Of a stretch of DNA of 64,000 nucleotides, positions 1 to 12,129 are shown one piece after another (position 1 is the stretch's first letter; each line of letters begins with the position of its first letter). Under the pieces are notes generated by a model. It had not been told where the DNA came from, made no database searches, and was given only the letters and a program-made list of their open reading frames with translations. The translations under genes were made by a program, and so were the position numbers. The DNA lies in contig JAZBRS010000057.1 in assembly GCA_037176725.1 (NCBI GenBank), positions 84,713,501-84,777,500 of the forward strand, written 5' to 3'. The DNA is from Posidonia oceanica. Its lineage: Eukaryota > Streptophyta > Magnoliopsida > Alismatales > Posidoniaceae.

Positions 1-597
1 CACACGAGGACGAAAGGGCAATGAGTGGTGTGAGAGCGGGAAGAGGGCCAGATTTGGCAGGTCGAGTAAGTGGGGAAGGGAAAGGAAGTAAATGCGGCCG
101 CAGGCGAGGACGACAAAGTCGTCGTGACAGGCGGCCGGCGAAGGCAGTGAGGGGAGGTCTGTGAGTGGCAAATGGGCTGACGGTCGGCAGGGAAGTAAGT
201 GGATCTCGTCGGCTAGTGGGTGGGGGTAGCGGGCGAGTAAGTGGCCGATTGGATGGGTGGCAGGAGGCGGTGACCGGCAGCGGCTGCACAGGAAAGGTTT
301 GGGCGGTGGCCTGAGTTGTAGTTGAGTCGCCGCTACCCGTGGCGCCAAACTCAGTCACCACTTAGAGTTGCGACAGAGTCTAGTTGCCACTGCATGCAGC
401 GCCTGAGCATGCAACTCAGTAGATTGGGCTTCAATTGGGCTTGTGTTGGTTTAAGGCTTGGGTTAAGTTTGTGAAATGGGATTGGATGATTTTGAATTGG
501 TTTTGGGTAGGGCTTTGAATAGGATTCGCCGTACCATCTTTTGAGCAAACTTCTAGAGATTTTCCAACTAAAAGTTTGTAAAAATGAGGTGTCTATA
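1..597 (-). mobile_element. Partial LTR of element E1 (start outside window)
   Basis: This is the end of a long terminal repeat that runs on the minus strand. The right edge reads gaggtgtctata, a decayed form of the GGGGTGTCTACA edge seen in the other LTRs here, and the polypurine-tract block gatgctcctccctgagcgagg follows at once. The stretch at about 395-510, with its repeated 'gggcttgg/ggttaag' wording, matches the same part of the LTRs at 17100-17220 and 21270-21390. Paired short inverted motifs (gtcgcc/ggcgcc) lie near 320-410. No gene is seen; short open frames here are not supported. Confidence 0.75.
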
Positions 598-1147
598 GAT
601 GCTCCTCCCTGAGCGAGGTCAAGTGTAGCGAGACACCCCACACGACACTGGTAGGAGCACAAATGCTATCGACGTGAGTCACTTATTCGGCGGAAGCACC
701 AAAAGTCATGACTCGTTGCTGCAATGCAAAATGCAGATGCAGATGCAGATGCGAATGCTGATGCAATGCATGCTAATGTAACTATCTAGTACATGATGTT
801 ATCAATAAATAAATAAAGGGTTGATGCAAAGGGATGCTAAAAGGGCTGCGGTGTAATGCGAAAATTTGGCGGCTAGTCCAAATTTGTGCAAAAGGTGGCA
901 CCGTACAAGACTAACGGGCTTGTCGTCTGGGTAGTGAGGGCTGCCAGCCCAGATGGGGGAAAGAGATAGCTTGTCCTCGCCTGAGGAAGCAAGCGAAACG
1001 GCTAGGGCCACATAAAGGGGCAAAAATCTACGAAAATGCGAGAAAGAAGAGGGGCATCTTCTCCTACCGAGAAGGCATGTGGGACTTCATCTGCCTGGAA
1101 CGAAGTCATGTGAAGGATGATGATAGGTGAGTTCCGGACCTAACGAC
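598..1147 (-). mobile_element. E1 internal 3' UTR with polypurine tract
   Basis: This is the internal sequence next to the E1 3' LTR. It starts with the same block as beside the LTRs at 17316 and 28563; on the minus strand this reads as a GGGAGGAGCATC polypurine tract. It then holds a stretch rich in atgcagatgc words (720-780) and the repeat core gactaacgggcttg...gggctgccagccc near 905-950, followed by a hairpin-like cttgtcctcgcctgaggaagcaag. The region has no gene and is cut by the insertion of E2 at 1148. Confidence 0.7.
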
Positions 1148-2708
1148 TATAGTGTGGAATTTGGGGGGGGTTTAAGAAGATGTCAGCGCCTCCACGTACG
1201 TCGTCAACTTCGTTGTGATCGCCACTCGCCTTTGGGTAGACAAGACACCTAGAGGAGATTATGATGATGTGGGTCCTCGGACCACTAGATCGACGGCTGG
1301 ATGTCGTCTAGCGGCTTCCTCGTGTTACGTAAGCTCCTTCCTTCACTTCAAAACAAAATGACATAGATCTAGATTAGCTCAAGTGTAGTAGTCAGTAATA
1401 GAAGTAAACAAAACAACATGACTAAAAGAAATAAATTCTAACTGGGGGTTGTTCCCCGCATGCATATGTTATGGGTCCTATGCTAAGGAATGTAAAAGAA
1501 AATGCAATGAACAATTAGATTGGAGGACGATACTCCCTTTCACCCTTATGCTGTATGCAGTGGAGTGGACGTGGAGGCACGGTCAGAGCTCTGGCTAGGC
1601 TCGAGATCGCTGGGATTGTAGTTGGGTTGTAGTGGTCTCTAGGATCTTGGGTTTCTCTGGATTGAGGGTGGAGACTAGGGTTTCTGGTTTGGAAACTCTA
1701 GCTATTTGAAGGTGGAAGCTCAAAACCCTAAAAACCTAAAGAGAATTTCTCCAAGATAGGTTTTCCTCACAACTGGCCGGGGGTTCAAACACTGACCCAC
1801 AGGGTCTATTTATAGACTCCAAGGGGTGTGGGTGGTTAACATATAGAAATTTCTAGAAAAAGTAGCAGTTAGGGTTAGTCGCCAGTTGAGTTGGCGACTA
1901 AGGCTAGCAACCGCCCAGTCAAAGTGTGGGAAGACCCAGGAACGAGACCACGACTATTAGTCACCGATTGAGTTGGCGCCTAACGGTCGAGGGGGTCGTG
2001 GGAAATAACTGTGGAAAAGCAGTTCAAGGGAGCCATGATCATTAGTCGCTAGTAGAGCTGGCGCCTAACGGTCGAGGGGGTTGTGGGAGATAACCGCTGC
2101 AGCTCCACAACCGCTCGGCCACTAGATGAACTGGCGCCTGAGGGTTGAGGGGATCGTGGGAAGCAACCGCTGCAACCCACGATCGCCCAATCGCCTTCTT
2201 AGCTAGCGTCTATCTGGGTTGCCTCCGCAGATGGCATTTAAATTAGCCGCCTCTGATGTTGGCAACTAAGATAATCGTCTATGTAGTGGGCGACTGCCAT
2301 AGTCGCCTCTCTAGCAGGCAACTAGCTGAGTCGCCTCTCCAGCTGGCAACTAGTAAGCTTAGGTCATTTCAAGCCCGTTTCCCAGGTTTTGACCAGAGGA
2401 AACAAGATAGAAGGTTGGGAAATTACAGATAGTCTATGAAATCAAGAAGGCATCTCTATTAACTCAAATCTGCCACGAATCTGAGTAGAAGTGAAGGATA
2501 CCCAGGGTATTCGGACTTGCCACGAGCTTGAGTGAGTTAGCTCTGCCACAGCCAACAACTTGAGTCAAGGTAGGATCAAGTGATGCTTTAAAGAAGTTAA
2601 GGAATATCTGGAAGATGTGTTGTCAAAACTTAGGCATGAGATTTGGGGCACCCCAAGGTTTCTATCCTCAGAAGAGCTCTCAGAAATGCGAAAAGTAGGA
2701 TATCTACA
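1148..2708 (-). mobile_element. 3' LTR of element E2 (1561 bp)
   Basis: The edges are TATAG (from TGTAG) at 1148 and CTACA at 2704-2708, an inverted pair typical of LTR ends, and a polypurine tract adjoins at 2709. A TATA-like site lies at 1805-1815 on the minus strand. The right half (1870-2360) is filled with inverted motifs such as TTAGTCGCCA...TGGCGACTAA (perfect 10-bp stem at 1875-1901) and further gtcgcc/ggcgac or ggcgcc pairs. The matching 5' LTR lies outside the window, so the left boundary is inferred from the TG/CA rule and from where E1-like sequence stops. Confidence 0.7.
1805..1815 (-). promoter_or_regulatory. Candidate TATA box of the E2 LTR
   Basis: The minus strand reads CTATAAATAGA, a strong plant TATA match, in the middle of the E2 LTR and pointing in the direction of the E2 pol gene. 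It is followed by a leader rich in CCCTA and CTC words. Confidence 0.55.
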
Positions 2709-3717
2709 GATGCCCCTCCTTGGAGTTGATCTTGGAAGAAGATCAGGTCCAAGACAAGAACGATGTCCTATTGAGCATTTCCTGAAAAGGGGAGCTCCAT
2801 CTCAAACAATCTGCCACTGAAGTAGCCAAAGAAAAGATAAAAAGAGGGTTTAAATTACCATCAAATTGGAGACTCAGGCATGGAGGGGTCAAGTCGGTTT
2901 CAGAACTTGTGTCGCAGCCGAAGTCAAGACCAAGTCAACCATGTAAAAGTGTTCCAATGGGCAAGCACTAAGGAAGAAATCGCGAGATGTTATTCCAGCA
3001 CGATCGAAAGGAGAGTGTGACATCTTGTTTGAGACTTCACTCAGATTGGAATTGGGTTGGCTCTAGGAGAATCATATGCCTAAAGGGTTTCTAACACTCT
3101 TGAAGAACAATGCTCTATCCGTGCTCCACTTCCAATGATATGAGAAAATGCATGGATGCATGATTCAAACATACGATGATAATGCAAGGTCAACACGCAA
3201 TGCAATGAATGGTCCATATGCTAGGTTAGGCTGGCGGGGTATGGTTGGTCCCAAACCATATGGACATATGCAAAATGAATGAATGCAATTAGTTGTGGTC
3301 AAGTGTTTCCCGTCCTCGAGTGTGACCAGCACTCTCTGAAAAGGACCATCGTCCCACAGCTCGATTTGGTAAGTAAAGAGGTTCCGTGCAAAGAGAACCG
3401 GGTGAGGGAGTGAACCCTTCATTTGCCAATCCGATATGTCGTCAGGTGTTCACAGTGGTTGCTGCGGACGGTGCGTGAACTCAAGGCAAGAGTTCACTCC
3501 TCGGCTTCGCAGTAGTAGATGGTCTATTCTGAAGGTTTAGTCGCCTCTTGACTGGGCGGCTATGCTAGTCACCGGTTGGTAGGGCGACACGCGATCTTCT
3601 GGCTTATTTAGTTCAGAAATCGTTTTAAACCCTGATTCTTTTGATAAGGGGAGATAAAAGACGATCATCCTTGCTTTTCAGGAAGCATTCTGCACAAGCA
3701 AACCCCTTATCCTGACC
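2709..3717 (-). mobile_element. E2 3' UTR: polypurine tract and non-coding spacer
   Basis: The first bases, gatgcccctccttgg, read on the minus strand as CCAAGGAGGGGCATC right beside the LTR, which is where a polypurine tract primes plus-strand DNA. The rest has no gene I can support. Near 3540-3600 it holds agtcgcc...ggcggc and gtcacc...gggcgac pairs like those in the E2 LTR. The last 120 bases lead into the plus-strand gene at 3718. Confidence 0.55.
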
Positions 3718-5061
3718 ATGAAGCTTCCTTCCTTCTCTTCTTCGACCTTCCAAGTGAAGAAGGGGGTTGATATCCACAACCATTTGATGAAAGCTATCCG
3801 GGATGACCAGGTATGTTCTCCTCTTTGTCTTTGCATGCTTTTCTTTGTGGCTTTGTCTCTGAATGTTGCTTGTTTAGGCCGTAGTGAACCTCACAGGATG
3901 CCCGGACTTCCACAATTCTTTCTGGTATACTCTACCATGGGTAGCTGGCTTGATCAATTGAGCAGAGGATAACAAGCATTTCTTCGGGTGCAGTGGTTTC
4001 GACAAGCTACTCGATTTGATTCGCACGCCTGTGCCTTGGGCATTGTTGCATGCCTTGATGGCTTTCTGGAATGGCTCTTCCGACACTTTCAACCTTCCTT
4101 GTGGAGAGACTTTGATCACATGTGAGGAGGTGTCCTCTTTGCTTGGGTTGGCGGTGGAATCTACTGAAGCGGCAGATGATCGTTTCGCCATTTCTGTTGA
4201 GACAGTGGGCTCCAAGAAGATAGGTGGGTATTTAGCAATGGATCAGGAGGCTAGCAAGGCTTTGATGCACTCGGGGAGACTCTTTCTTCGGGGCCTGTGG
4301 GAGGTTCTTAGCACCAGGCAACTTGCTGAGACTGAACTGAGGAAGTGCTTGTTTGTAGTAGTCGGTGGCCTTGCCTTGTTTGCAGATGCAAATTTCATAA
4401 TGGATCTTCACCATGTGGATCTCCTGATGTTGGTGGCTATTCGTCCAGACTGGTGCTTGGCTCCTGCTGTGTTGGCTTACACCATGGAGGGGCTCACCAG
4501 TGCCTCTTGTTCAGGGAAGTTCTTTGGTTCTCCACTGTTGCTGCACAGGTGGTTCATGTCTCATTGTTGTTGTGATACAGATTTCGCCAGCCTGAGCTTC
4601 CATGACTGCGTTCTCCGGCTTGGACGCTTGTCACTACAGGATTTTGACTTTGTTCCGAAGCTGCCTGGAGCTCATAAGGCCTGGGTGATGAGCACAGTTC
4701 ATAGTGACCATGAGCTCGTCCTGGTGGGTGTCACATCGTTAGTGCTGTATCCCATCCATCATTGTCCACGTCTGCTAAATCAGGAGCTAGTTGTCCAGGC
4801 TGATGCAGTTCTGACCCCTCCGAACTGCGTTCGTAGGGAAGACGGTGATCGAGATGAGAGGATGCATGCTGGGTTCATATCGGTAGGCGAGTGTCTCTGA
4901 GTGCGCCTCGGCTTTCTATAACTACTCGGGAGTCCCAGGAGTCAAAGTACGTGAAGTGGTATGCAAGGTGCTACCCCACTCCTCAGAAATACGCTGATAA
5001 TAGGCGGGAATTCCTGAAGATGCTTGGGCTCAACCGCTCGAGCATGGCAATGAATGGCTGA
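3718..5061 (+). pseudogene. DUF7745 / plant-mobile-domain-related gene, antisense cassette gene 1 of E2
   Basis: The likely start is the ATG at 3718. Exon 1 runs to 3810 and is followed by a 67-bp GT-AG intron (3811-3877); exon 2 continues in the same frame. The protein holds a stretch around 4015-4140 (LIRTPVPWALLHALMAFW, then TFNLPCGETLITCEEVSSLL) that resembles the N-terminal fold signature of DUF7745 and plant mobile domain proteins. One in-frame TGA near 3960 and a frameshift near 4880-4900 break it; in the shifted frame the C-terminus continues through YVKWYARCYPTPQKYAD to a stop at 5061. It is antisense to the E2 pol gene and lies between pol and the 3' LTR, where extra ORFs are known in Tat-type elements. 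Its molecular role is unknown. The family call is by eye; membership in the wider superfamily is more certain than the exact Pfam name. Confidence 0.6.
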
Positions 5062-5613
5062 TTATGTTTTAAATTTAAATTTAAAGTTGAGTTGAATCAT
5101 GTCTTAGTTTTTAAGTTCAAGCTTGGGTTGAATCATGTTTTAGTTTTTGAGTTTAAGTTTGGGTTGAATTACATTTTAGTTTCTTTGTTGTGTTTCGTCG
5201 TTTGTTAATGTATAGGTTTGTGTTTTAAAGGGAAATTAAAGGAAGAGACCCTCTGCCCTCATTAGTCGCCATGAATAGTGGCGTCCAATACAATCGCCAC
5301 CTTTTAAGGCATCTAGGGTCGTCCCTTCTAGAAGATTCAAACTGAAGCGGGAAGGTCAGCGTGCGAAGAAGTTGAAGGGTCAGTCGCCTGTTGCGGAGGC
5401 GTCGGAGCGAGTCGCCGTTTCGCGTGGCGACCAGGGAGTGAGTCCAGTAACAAAACTGGACCATTGCCCCCCTCTTTCCAGACCTTCAAATTCCTTCTTC
5501 TCCTTCTCCTTCGTTCGGTCAGCGATCTCTGGCGTTTCGGCGGCAATCTTCGGTGTGGTGTAGCAGCTTCCGGCAGTGCGGCGGCTTCACTTCCCCTTCC
5601 TCCTTATTCTTCG
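5062..5613 (+). other. Spacer between the two antisense genes of E2
   Basis: No gene is seen. At 5065-5180 there are about three imperfect copies of a 36-38 bp unit (gttgaatcatgttttagttttt...). From 5260 to 5440 come repeated gtcgcc/ggcgac motifs. A pyrimidine-rich stretch at 5460-5520 probably forms the 5' UTR of the next gene. Confidence 0.4.
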
Positions 5614-8600
5614 ATGGCGAGTAGCGGTAGCGGAGGTGACGCAAGCGGTGGCGGCTCGGATGGCGGTTCTCGCCAGCGAAGGAGGTACCATCCTCCTCCT
5701 TCCTCTCCCCTTGTTTTTGTGATGTGGTTGGCAGGATCAGTAGCCGGCCGTGGCTTCACTGGAGGAGGGCAGTCGACGAATAGTAGCAAATTTTGGGGTT
5801 TCTTCCCTTCTTTTTTTTTGTTTTGTTTTTTTTTGTAAATTTTGTTGTTTAATTCTGTTAGTTTGGATGAGTTAGAATAGTTTTAGGTTTTGAAATTATT
5901 ATGGAAAGTTAATGGGATTTTCAATTTTAATTAATGGATTTTAATTATTTGAATTCTCTAGTTTAATTCAGTTATCAATTCAATTTATTATCAAGTTCTT
6001 TTTAATTTAACTTAGTTCAGTTTAGTTTAGTCATTTATTTTAGTTTAATTTTAGTTATTTAAGTGCAAATGTTGAGTTTATATTGCAAATGTTAAGTTTG
6101 AATTGTTAAATGTGGATGGAATGGGGATTAAATTTGAATGCAGGTGTTAAATTCAAATGCAAATGTTAAGCTCGAATGTTAAATGTGGATGGAATTTTAT
6201 TATTATTATTTTTTTTATGGAGATTTGGATGGAATTGTGAATAGAGATGTGGTGAATGGAATTTAGAATTTCTTTTGCAGGGACGGAGATTTATTTTTTT
6301 ATTGAAATTACAGAGGAGGTTATGGTGAAATTTTCCTAGGAATTTTAAGAGACTAATCTTTTAACAATTGAATTAATCATTCTCTTTTAACTTGAGGGGT
6401 TAATTTTTGAATTAACAAAGATTCCGTTGAAGACATTCAAATCATTTAATGGATTTAATTAGGAATTTTTGTTTTGAAGTTTGTGATGGATTCACTTAAA
6501 AGGATTAATTTAAATTAAGAATCAAAAGTTGAACCTTAAAGCTTTTGAATTTTGGATTTTAAAGTTAGAATTCAAGAGTTAGATTTAGAATTTAAAGTTT
6601 GTCTTTAGATTTGATTTCTGAATTTAGGGTTTGATTTTAAGTTTAAACTGGTTAGTTAAAGTGATGTCTTAAGTTTTTTAGTTGGTTAATGTTTAGGCGG
6701 ATTACTTAATGTTCAAGAAAATGATTAAGGAGATTATTAATGACTTTAACTGACTATGCTCTGCTCGTGGCACCATTTCAGGGCTTCTGACGAGGAGGTT
6801 GAGACGGGGAGGGACGAGGCCGGTCCTTCCACTGCGGAGGCAAGCTCCTCGCGTCCTCGCAAGCTTTGGGTGAGGCATCCACGTGCGCTGTCTCCTGTCC
6901 AGCTTGAGGTTGGTGGCAGTGACGGGGGTGACCCCGGCTCAAGTGCGGTCCCTTCTCTTCCTAGGAGAGCCTATACAGCAATAGAGCTCACAGAGCTAGG
7001 CCAGGTGAGGTTATTTTATGTGTTTTTGACTTTTTATTAAGTTATTTCACTCGATTTTTATTAAGCTACTAATGTTTTTAATGTTTTCTTTTATGTCAGA
7101 TGCCACTGTCGAGCCGGGCGCGCTGCAGCTGGGAGGACTTGCATGAGACATACATCAACCTTCCAGAGTTCCAACGGGCGAGACTTGCGAAGATGGGCTT
7201 CGACCATTTTTTGGAGATCATGCCCTTCGAGATTCACCTTGGACTTCTGGTTTCTTTTGCCAAGAGGTTCAACAGCAGTTCCGGCAGCTTCATCTTTCGC
7301 ATCGGTGAGATGATGATCACCCTGGAGGACGTAGTTCGGCTGGTGGGTCTGAGGGTTGACGGAGAGCCCGTGGTGGCGACTTTACAGCCTTGCTATAGCG
7401 ACGAGCTAGAGGCCTATTATGGTGCGCGACCTCCCCCTTCTGGTCGCTTCCATACACGCGTCAACGTCAAGTGGCTGAAGGACCACCTGGACGACATTCT
7501 TCTTGTTGACGAGGTGACCCCAGACATAGCGGATCAGCAGCTTCGGCTTTTTTTGTCTATTCTGTTTCATAGACTCTTCTTCGGCACGTCTTCACAGATG
7601 CTACATGCCGGTTTTGCCCCCTCCTTCTAGATGTGGAGAGGATTGGTAGATATTCCTGGGGTTCAGCCGTGTTGGTCTATTTGATCTCTTGGCTGGAGTC
7701 TTTTGCTGCGGGCTAGACTCGCTCTCTTCTGAGCTGTCTGCCCCTTTTCCAGGTTTGTGCTTTATTCATTAGCTTGTCTTCTGTTTAATTGCCTACTTCT
7801 GACTTGGAACTGTTGCTTTGTGTAACAGACCTGGATCTTTGAGCACTTCGTGTACCTTCGACCCGGAGGCCTAGAAGATGGTCCCGTCGAGTTTCCCCGG
7901 GCTCGACGGTGGAGTGATGTGCAGTTGGCTCCGGAGCGGCTTCGCCCTGTGAGACATCTGGGCCGCTTCCTATTAGAGATCCTCCCAGAGGAGTGGGTGA
8001 GTTTCAGTGCTTAGACCCTTCTTTCCCTGCACAGTTTATTGGTTTCTGACTGATTTGTGCTTGCAGATTGTCTGGAGACCCTATTCTAAGGATGAGCATG
8101 CTGCTGAGGAGCCCGTGGCGTGCGGTTCCCACTTGTTCTTTCGGGAGTGCCGGCTCTTTAGCCTCTTCCGGTGTCACTATAGCCAAGTGGGCCGTGTCCT
8201 GTGACAGTTTGGCCTTCGATAGGTTGTTCCAACGTCAGGTCCTACGGATTGCTCTTGGGGATCTATTAGGGGAGGTTGGACTGATATTCCTCAGTGGTTT
8301 GGAGAGCAGCTCAAGAACTGGCGCTCGGGTGGCACAGTGCCCCTTTCTGGTGGTTCTGCAGAGATGGAGGCGGCGTGGAGGACCTGGTTTGATTCTGAGT
8401 TTGGTCATTTGATTGTCTTCCACCATATCGTCTTTTATGGTTGCTCCAACGTACCGATGGGCGTTGGTCCTAGTGTAAGCGTTGGCGACCTTCGGCATGA
8501 GTTGGCAGTTGCCCGCAGCCGCATTAAGGAGCTGGTAAGCAATTCCTTTTGGTGTTGTCTTATTTTACTGTCCCTTTACTTGTTCACTTGCTTACGCATC

Positions 8601-9660
8601 TCCCTTGTTTGCGTAGATGGACGCTTCAGAGGGGATGACTGAGGCGTTCAGGACTCAGCAGGAGCAGCACTCCTTGAGAGTGGCGGAGTTGGTGTGGGAG
8701 AGGGACGAGCTCCTGTCCCAGATGGATGAGCGTCGAGCACGAGTGGGTCTAGTTTCCCTTTCTTTTTCTTTTTTTTTAGTTATTTGTGCCTATTTCTGCT
8801 TGTCTAACTGTTGTCTTTGCTTTGATATAGGCCGAGGGTGCTTCGACAAGTGCAGAGCCTGCCCCTACTGCCACCATAGGTCCAGCCGCTTCCCATGCCG
8901 AGGGCATACTTGCTGAGGAGGTCCATGCTCGCGATTCAGAGGTACTACTGCACTTTTCTTGCATCAAGTACTTGTAAATACCTGTTCTCTAACTCATATA
9001 GCTTCATTGTGTAGATTCAGGCGATGATGGATTTGATCCATACACCTCCAGCCACCGGTCCCACTCAGAGCCAGCTAGACGATGCCTTGGGGCGTGCCAA
9101 GGAGCTACAAGGGCGCCTCAGTTAGCTGGAGCGGGAGCGTGATAGCCGCATCTAGGAGTTGGAGGTCCGTGTGGCTGCATTTGATGCAGCCATGGCTAGG
9201 GTTCAGTTTGAGGCTTCCTCCATGAGAAGGGTACTTCTGTTCTGCTTTGATATTTTAGTTGTAGCTAGTTTTTCTGCCTTTCTTGCTGATAAACTGCTTT
9301 GACCCTTTGGTTTGTTGTTTCTTGTTGCAGTTGAGTGACTTTTGGGAACAGTAGCTGCGGGACATGGAGGCACGACTGATGCAAACGGAGATGGCAGTCG
9401 TGACAGTTCTTCCTGGTTCTGATATAGCTGGTCTAATGCCGGCCCCTATTGCTGCAGCTCTTGCAAGGTCAGGGCATTCTAGGGCTCTAACAGCTGAGTA
9501 GATTTCGAGGGAGTGCTCTTCTCCTCATCTTGAGATGGTTTGTTCTATACTGAGGGCGTCTCGGGAGAGGACCTAGAGTGGGGCGGCGTCTTCAGTTGCA
9601 CAGCCTACGCCGAGGCCTCCAGATGGTGGACGTGAGGGTAGCAACGACTCTGGCCATTGA
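5614..9660 (+). pseudogene. Plant mobile domain (PMD) gene with coiled-coil tail, nine exons, antisense cassette gene 2 of E2
   Basis: The ATG at 5614 opens a Gly/Ser-rich exon. GT-AG boundaries give exons 5614-5684, 6782-7004, 7100-7752, 7829-7996, 8067-8534, 8617-8742, 8831-8941, 9015-9230 and 9331-9660; all junctions after exon 2 are phase 0. Exon 3 holds the PMD core (MGFDHFLEIMPFEIHLGLL, then ITLEDVVRLVGLRVDGEPV) and, after a frameshift near 7620, the motif RYSWGSAVLVYL. Exon 5 carries the family's VGRVL-QFG signature, broken by a stop. Exons 6-8 are rich in Glu, Arg and Leu and look coiled-coil. Eight in-frame stops are present: TAG at 7714, 8220, 9123, 9153, 9352, 9499 and 9574, and TGA at 8202. 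PMD proteins of plants are linked to transposable elements and to MAIN-type silencing factors; this copy cannot make a full protein. It is antisense to E2 pol. Confidence 0.75.
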
Positions 9661-10966
9661 GCTTGTACCTTTCTTTTGTTTTTGTCAGAGTCTGTACTTG
9701 TGAATATTCATATGAAATGTTTTTGTTTTGCTTTGTTCCCTGCACATGCTTACTTTTCTTGTTAGTAATCACGAAGCATACCTTCCTTGGCGAGAGATTT
9801 GGCTAAGTTGATTAATTAATCAAAGAGAAGATATGTCAAATGAAAAGGTTTAGGCTAAGTTAATTAACTAACAAGAGGACATAACAGATGTTAATGCAAA
9901 GAAAGCATGCTTATTTTAAAATGGGTGGAGGGAATTAATTTCTAGCCTCAGCTAAAGAGATGGAAATCAGAGCCCAGTAGACGCTGATTGTGAGTCATCC
10001 GTGGATGCTCTAAAGATCATTATGTGAGTAATGTCTTTGTTGAGAGAGTGCACCTAGGCTATGAGACACGCTTGAGTAGGACGCTAACTCTGAATCCTGG
10101 TGAGTTGATGGTTGCATAATTGGCCAGATTAATTCCAGTTTTCCTACTTACTAAGTTCTCACTTGTGGGTAGGTTGGATGTCTTGGTTTTTTTCTAGGTT
10201 TTGTAATTTTTTTGGTGTTTTGGGTTATGTGATTTTTTTGGATTTTTAGTTTTTCTAATAGGGAAAGATGAGTACCTACTTTAAGCATTAGCCTCGAGGT
10301 CTGTTTCAACCAAATGAGTGGGCCCTACATTTGTGGACATGTCCCTTGGGCCATGCCTGCACCCTTTTAAAGACTTTGGTCCACACACCAGTCCTTTCTT
10401 GGGTTGCTACTCTCTGGGCCTTTTCAGTCCTTGACCACCTAGGGTTGCTTACTCCTTGCCTGTTAGTGGGAATAGGACAGGAGAAGTTTCGGGATATAGC
10501 GAACTCTCGGTTTTGGCTTAGGCCTCGATTCCTGCTTGCCTTTCTTTAGTCCTTAATGCGTCTTTCTATGGTTTATACTTTTAGATGCACAGATAGCTGT
10601 TGCCATGCTCTTTTCCACTCTTTGGACAGCTCTTTGCTGACCTCTTTTAGTTGGACAGTTTCTTTTACTGTCTCCTTTCGCTTGTTCCTTACTTGGACAG
10701 CTTCTTTGCTGCCTTCTTTCCTTTCCGTTTGGGTGGTTTTTGCCGCCGTCTTTTCTTGACGCTTTCTAGGTTACTTGACAAGCAGTTTGTACTCTAAGCC
10801 TCCGCTCCAAGCCTACTTTTCCCTTGCCTCCCTGTGCAGTGTGTATGTGGAGATAGAACAAGGTATGGGTCCCCTAGGTGTTCCTCTTTCTATTGGCTTT
10901 GGGAATCTCTCCCCTTTCTGGCTTGGTGTTAGGCCCTAGGTCTCTTCCATGATATAGGCATGCTGA
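9661..10966. other. Spacer between the PMD pseudogene and the E2 pol end
   Basis: No gene is supported here. The first 100 bases are T-rich and may hold the poly(A) region of the plus-strand PMD gene. At 10615-10745 there are imperfect repeats around 'ttggacagct(t/c)ctttgctg'. The part next to 10967 is presumably E2 sequence just after pol. Confidence 0.4.
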
Positions 10967-12129
10967 TCAAGGGTAGTACCTTTTCAGGTGCATTGTGTTC
11001 CAAGGATCAGGAAGATTTGTTCTATTATGGGATAATCGATAAGCATTCCCTAGATATGCAGCAACCACTATGTTGGACCCTTCCCAGTTTGGCTTCAACT
11101 TTCCCTTAGGGTGGGGCTTATTGTAAGGCAACACTTCTTTAAGCACTAGATCACCAATTTTAAATTTGCGTTCGATTACTTTCTTTTGGTAAGCCTTGGT
11201 TAACCTTTGTTGGTAGACACGCGTATGCTCGGCGACTGCCAGCTGTTTCTCATCAAGGAGTTCTAAATGAAGGAGTAAAGCCTGCCTCTTTTCTTTGGCA
11301 GGCATTCTCCTATCATTCTTAACTCTTAATGAGGGGATCAGGATCTCGTATGGGACCACTGCTTCCATACCTAAGGCTAAAGCATAGGGGGTTTGACCCG
11401 TTGCCGTCCTTATGGTGGTGTGGTACGCCCACAATGCATTAACAAGCTTATCTGACCAATCCGATCCCTTAGCGTTTCTACCGTCTTTTTAATGATTTTG
11501 ATTAAGGTTTTATTAGTAGCTTCTGCTTGACTGTTGCCTTGTGGGTAATACGGGGAAGAGTGGTGTAGAGTGATACCAAATTTTCGGCATAACCGCTTGA
11601 ACTCTTCTGAGATGAAGATCAGTCCGTTGTCTGCTACTAAGGCTTTAGGCACCCCGAACCTTGCGATGATATTTCGCTGTACGAATCGGCACAGGGTTGT
11701 GGCTTTGATGTTCGCGAACACCTCTGCTTCTGCCCATTTGGTGAAGTATTCCATTGCCATTAGGATGAAAGTGTTGCTCTTTCCCTGATGGATGGGTCCC
11801 ACCACATCGAAGGCCCACATGGAGAAAGGCCATGGTGTTGATAAAGCGTGAAGCGCTGAAGCTGGAGCATGAATCTTGTTGGCCTGCAGCTGGCAGCTCT
11901 TGCACCGCTTAACTTTACTTGCATAGTCAGCTTCCATGGTAGGCCAGTAATACCCCCTTCTGATGATCATTTTAGGCATGAATTGGGAGTTGATGTGGTC
12001 CCCGCAGACTCCCTCATGTGTTTCCTTGAGAATCTCGACTGACTCGGATGCATCCACACATCGGAGTTCGATCCCTAGGGGTGTTCTCCGAAAGAGTGTG
12101 TTGGCTTTGATGTAGTACTTCGTAGCCAT
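10967..12129 (-). pseudogene. E2 integrase
   Basis: This is the integrase part of the E2 polyprotein, which inserts the cDNA into chromosomal DNA. In the frame read from 12129, the zinc-binding HHCC set is at residues 38, 45, 76 and 79, and the catalytic triad is D108, D167 and E203 (DNG and QAEATNK contexts), which gives the DD35E spacing. A frame break near 11410-11470 separates this from the C-terminal part (WAYHTTIRTATGQTPYAL ... GDLVLKEVLPYN ... HLKRYYP), which ends at a stop at 10967. Overall this is a Ty3/gypsy integrase of the Tat group, without a chromodomain. It continues upstream into RNase H sequence. It is decayed by at least one frameshift. Confidence 0.85.
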
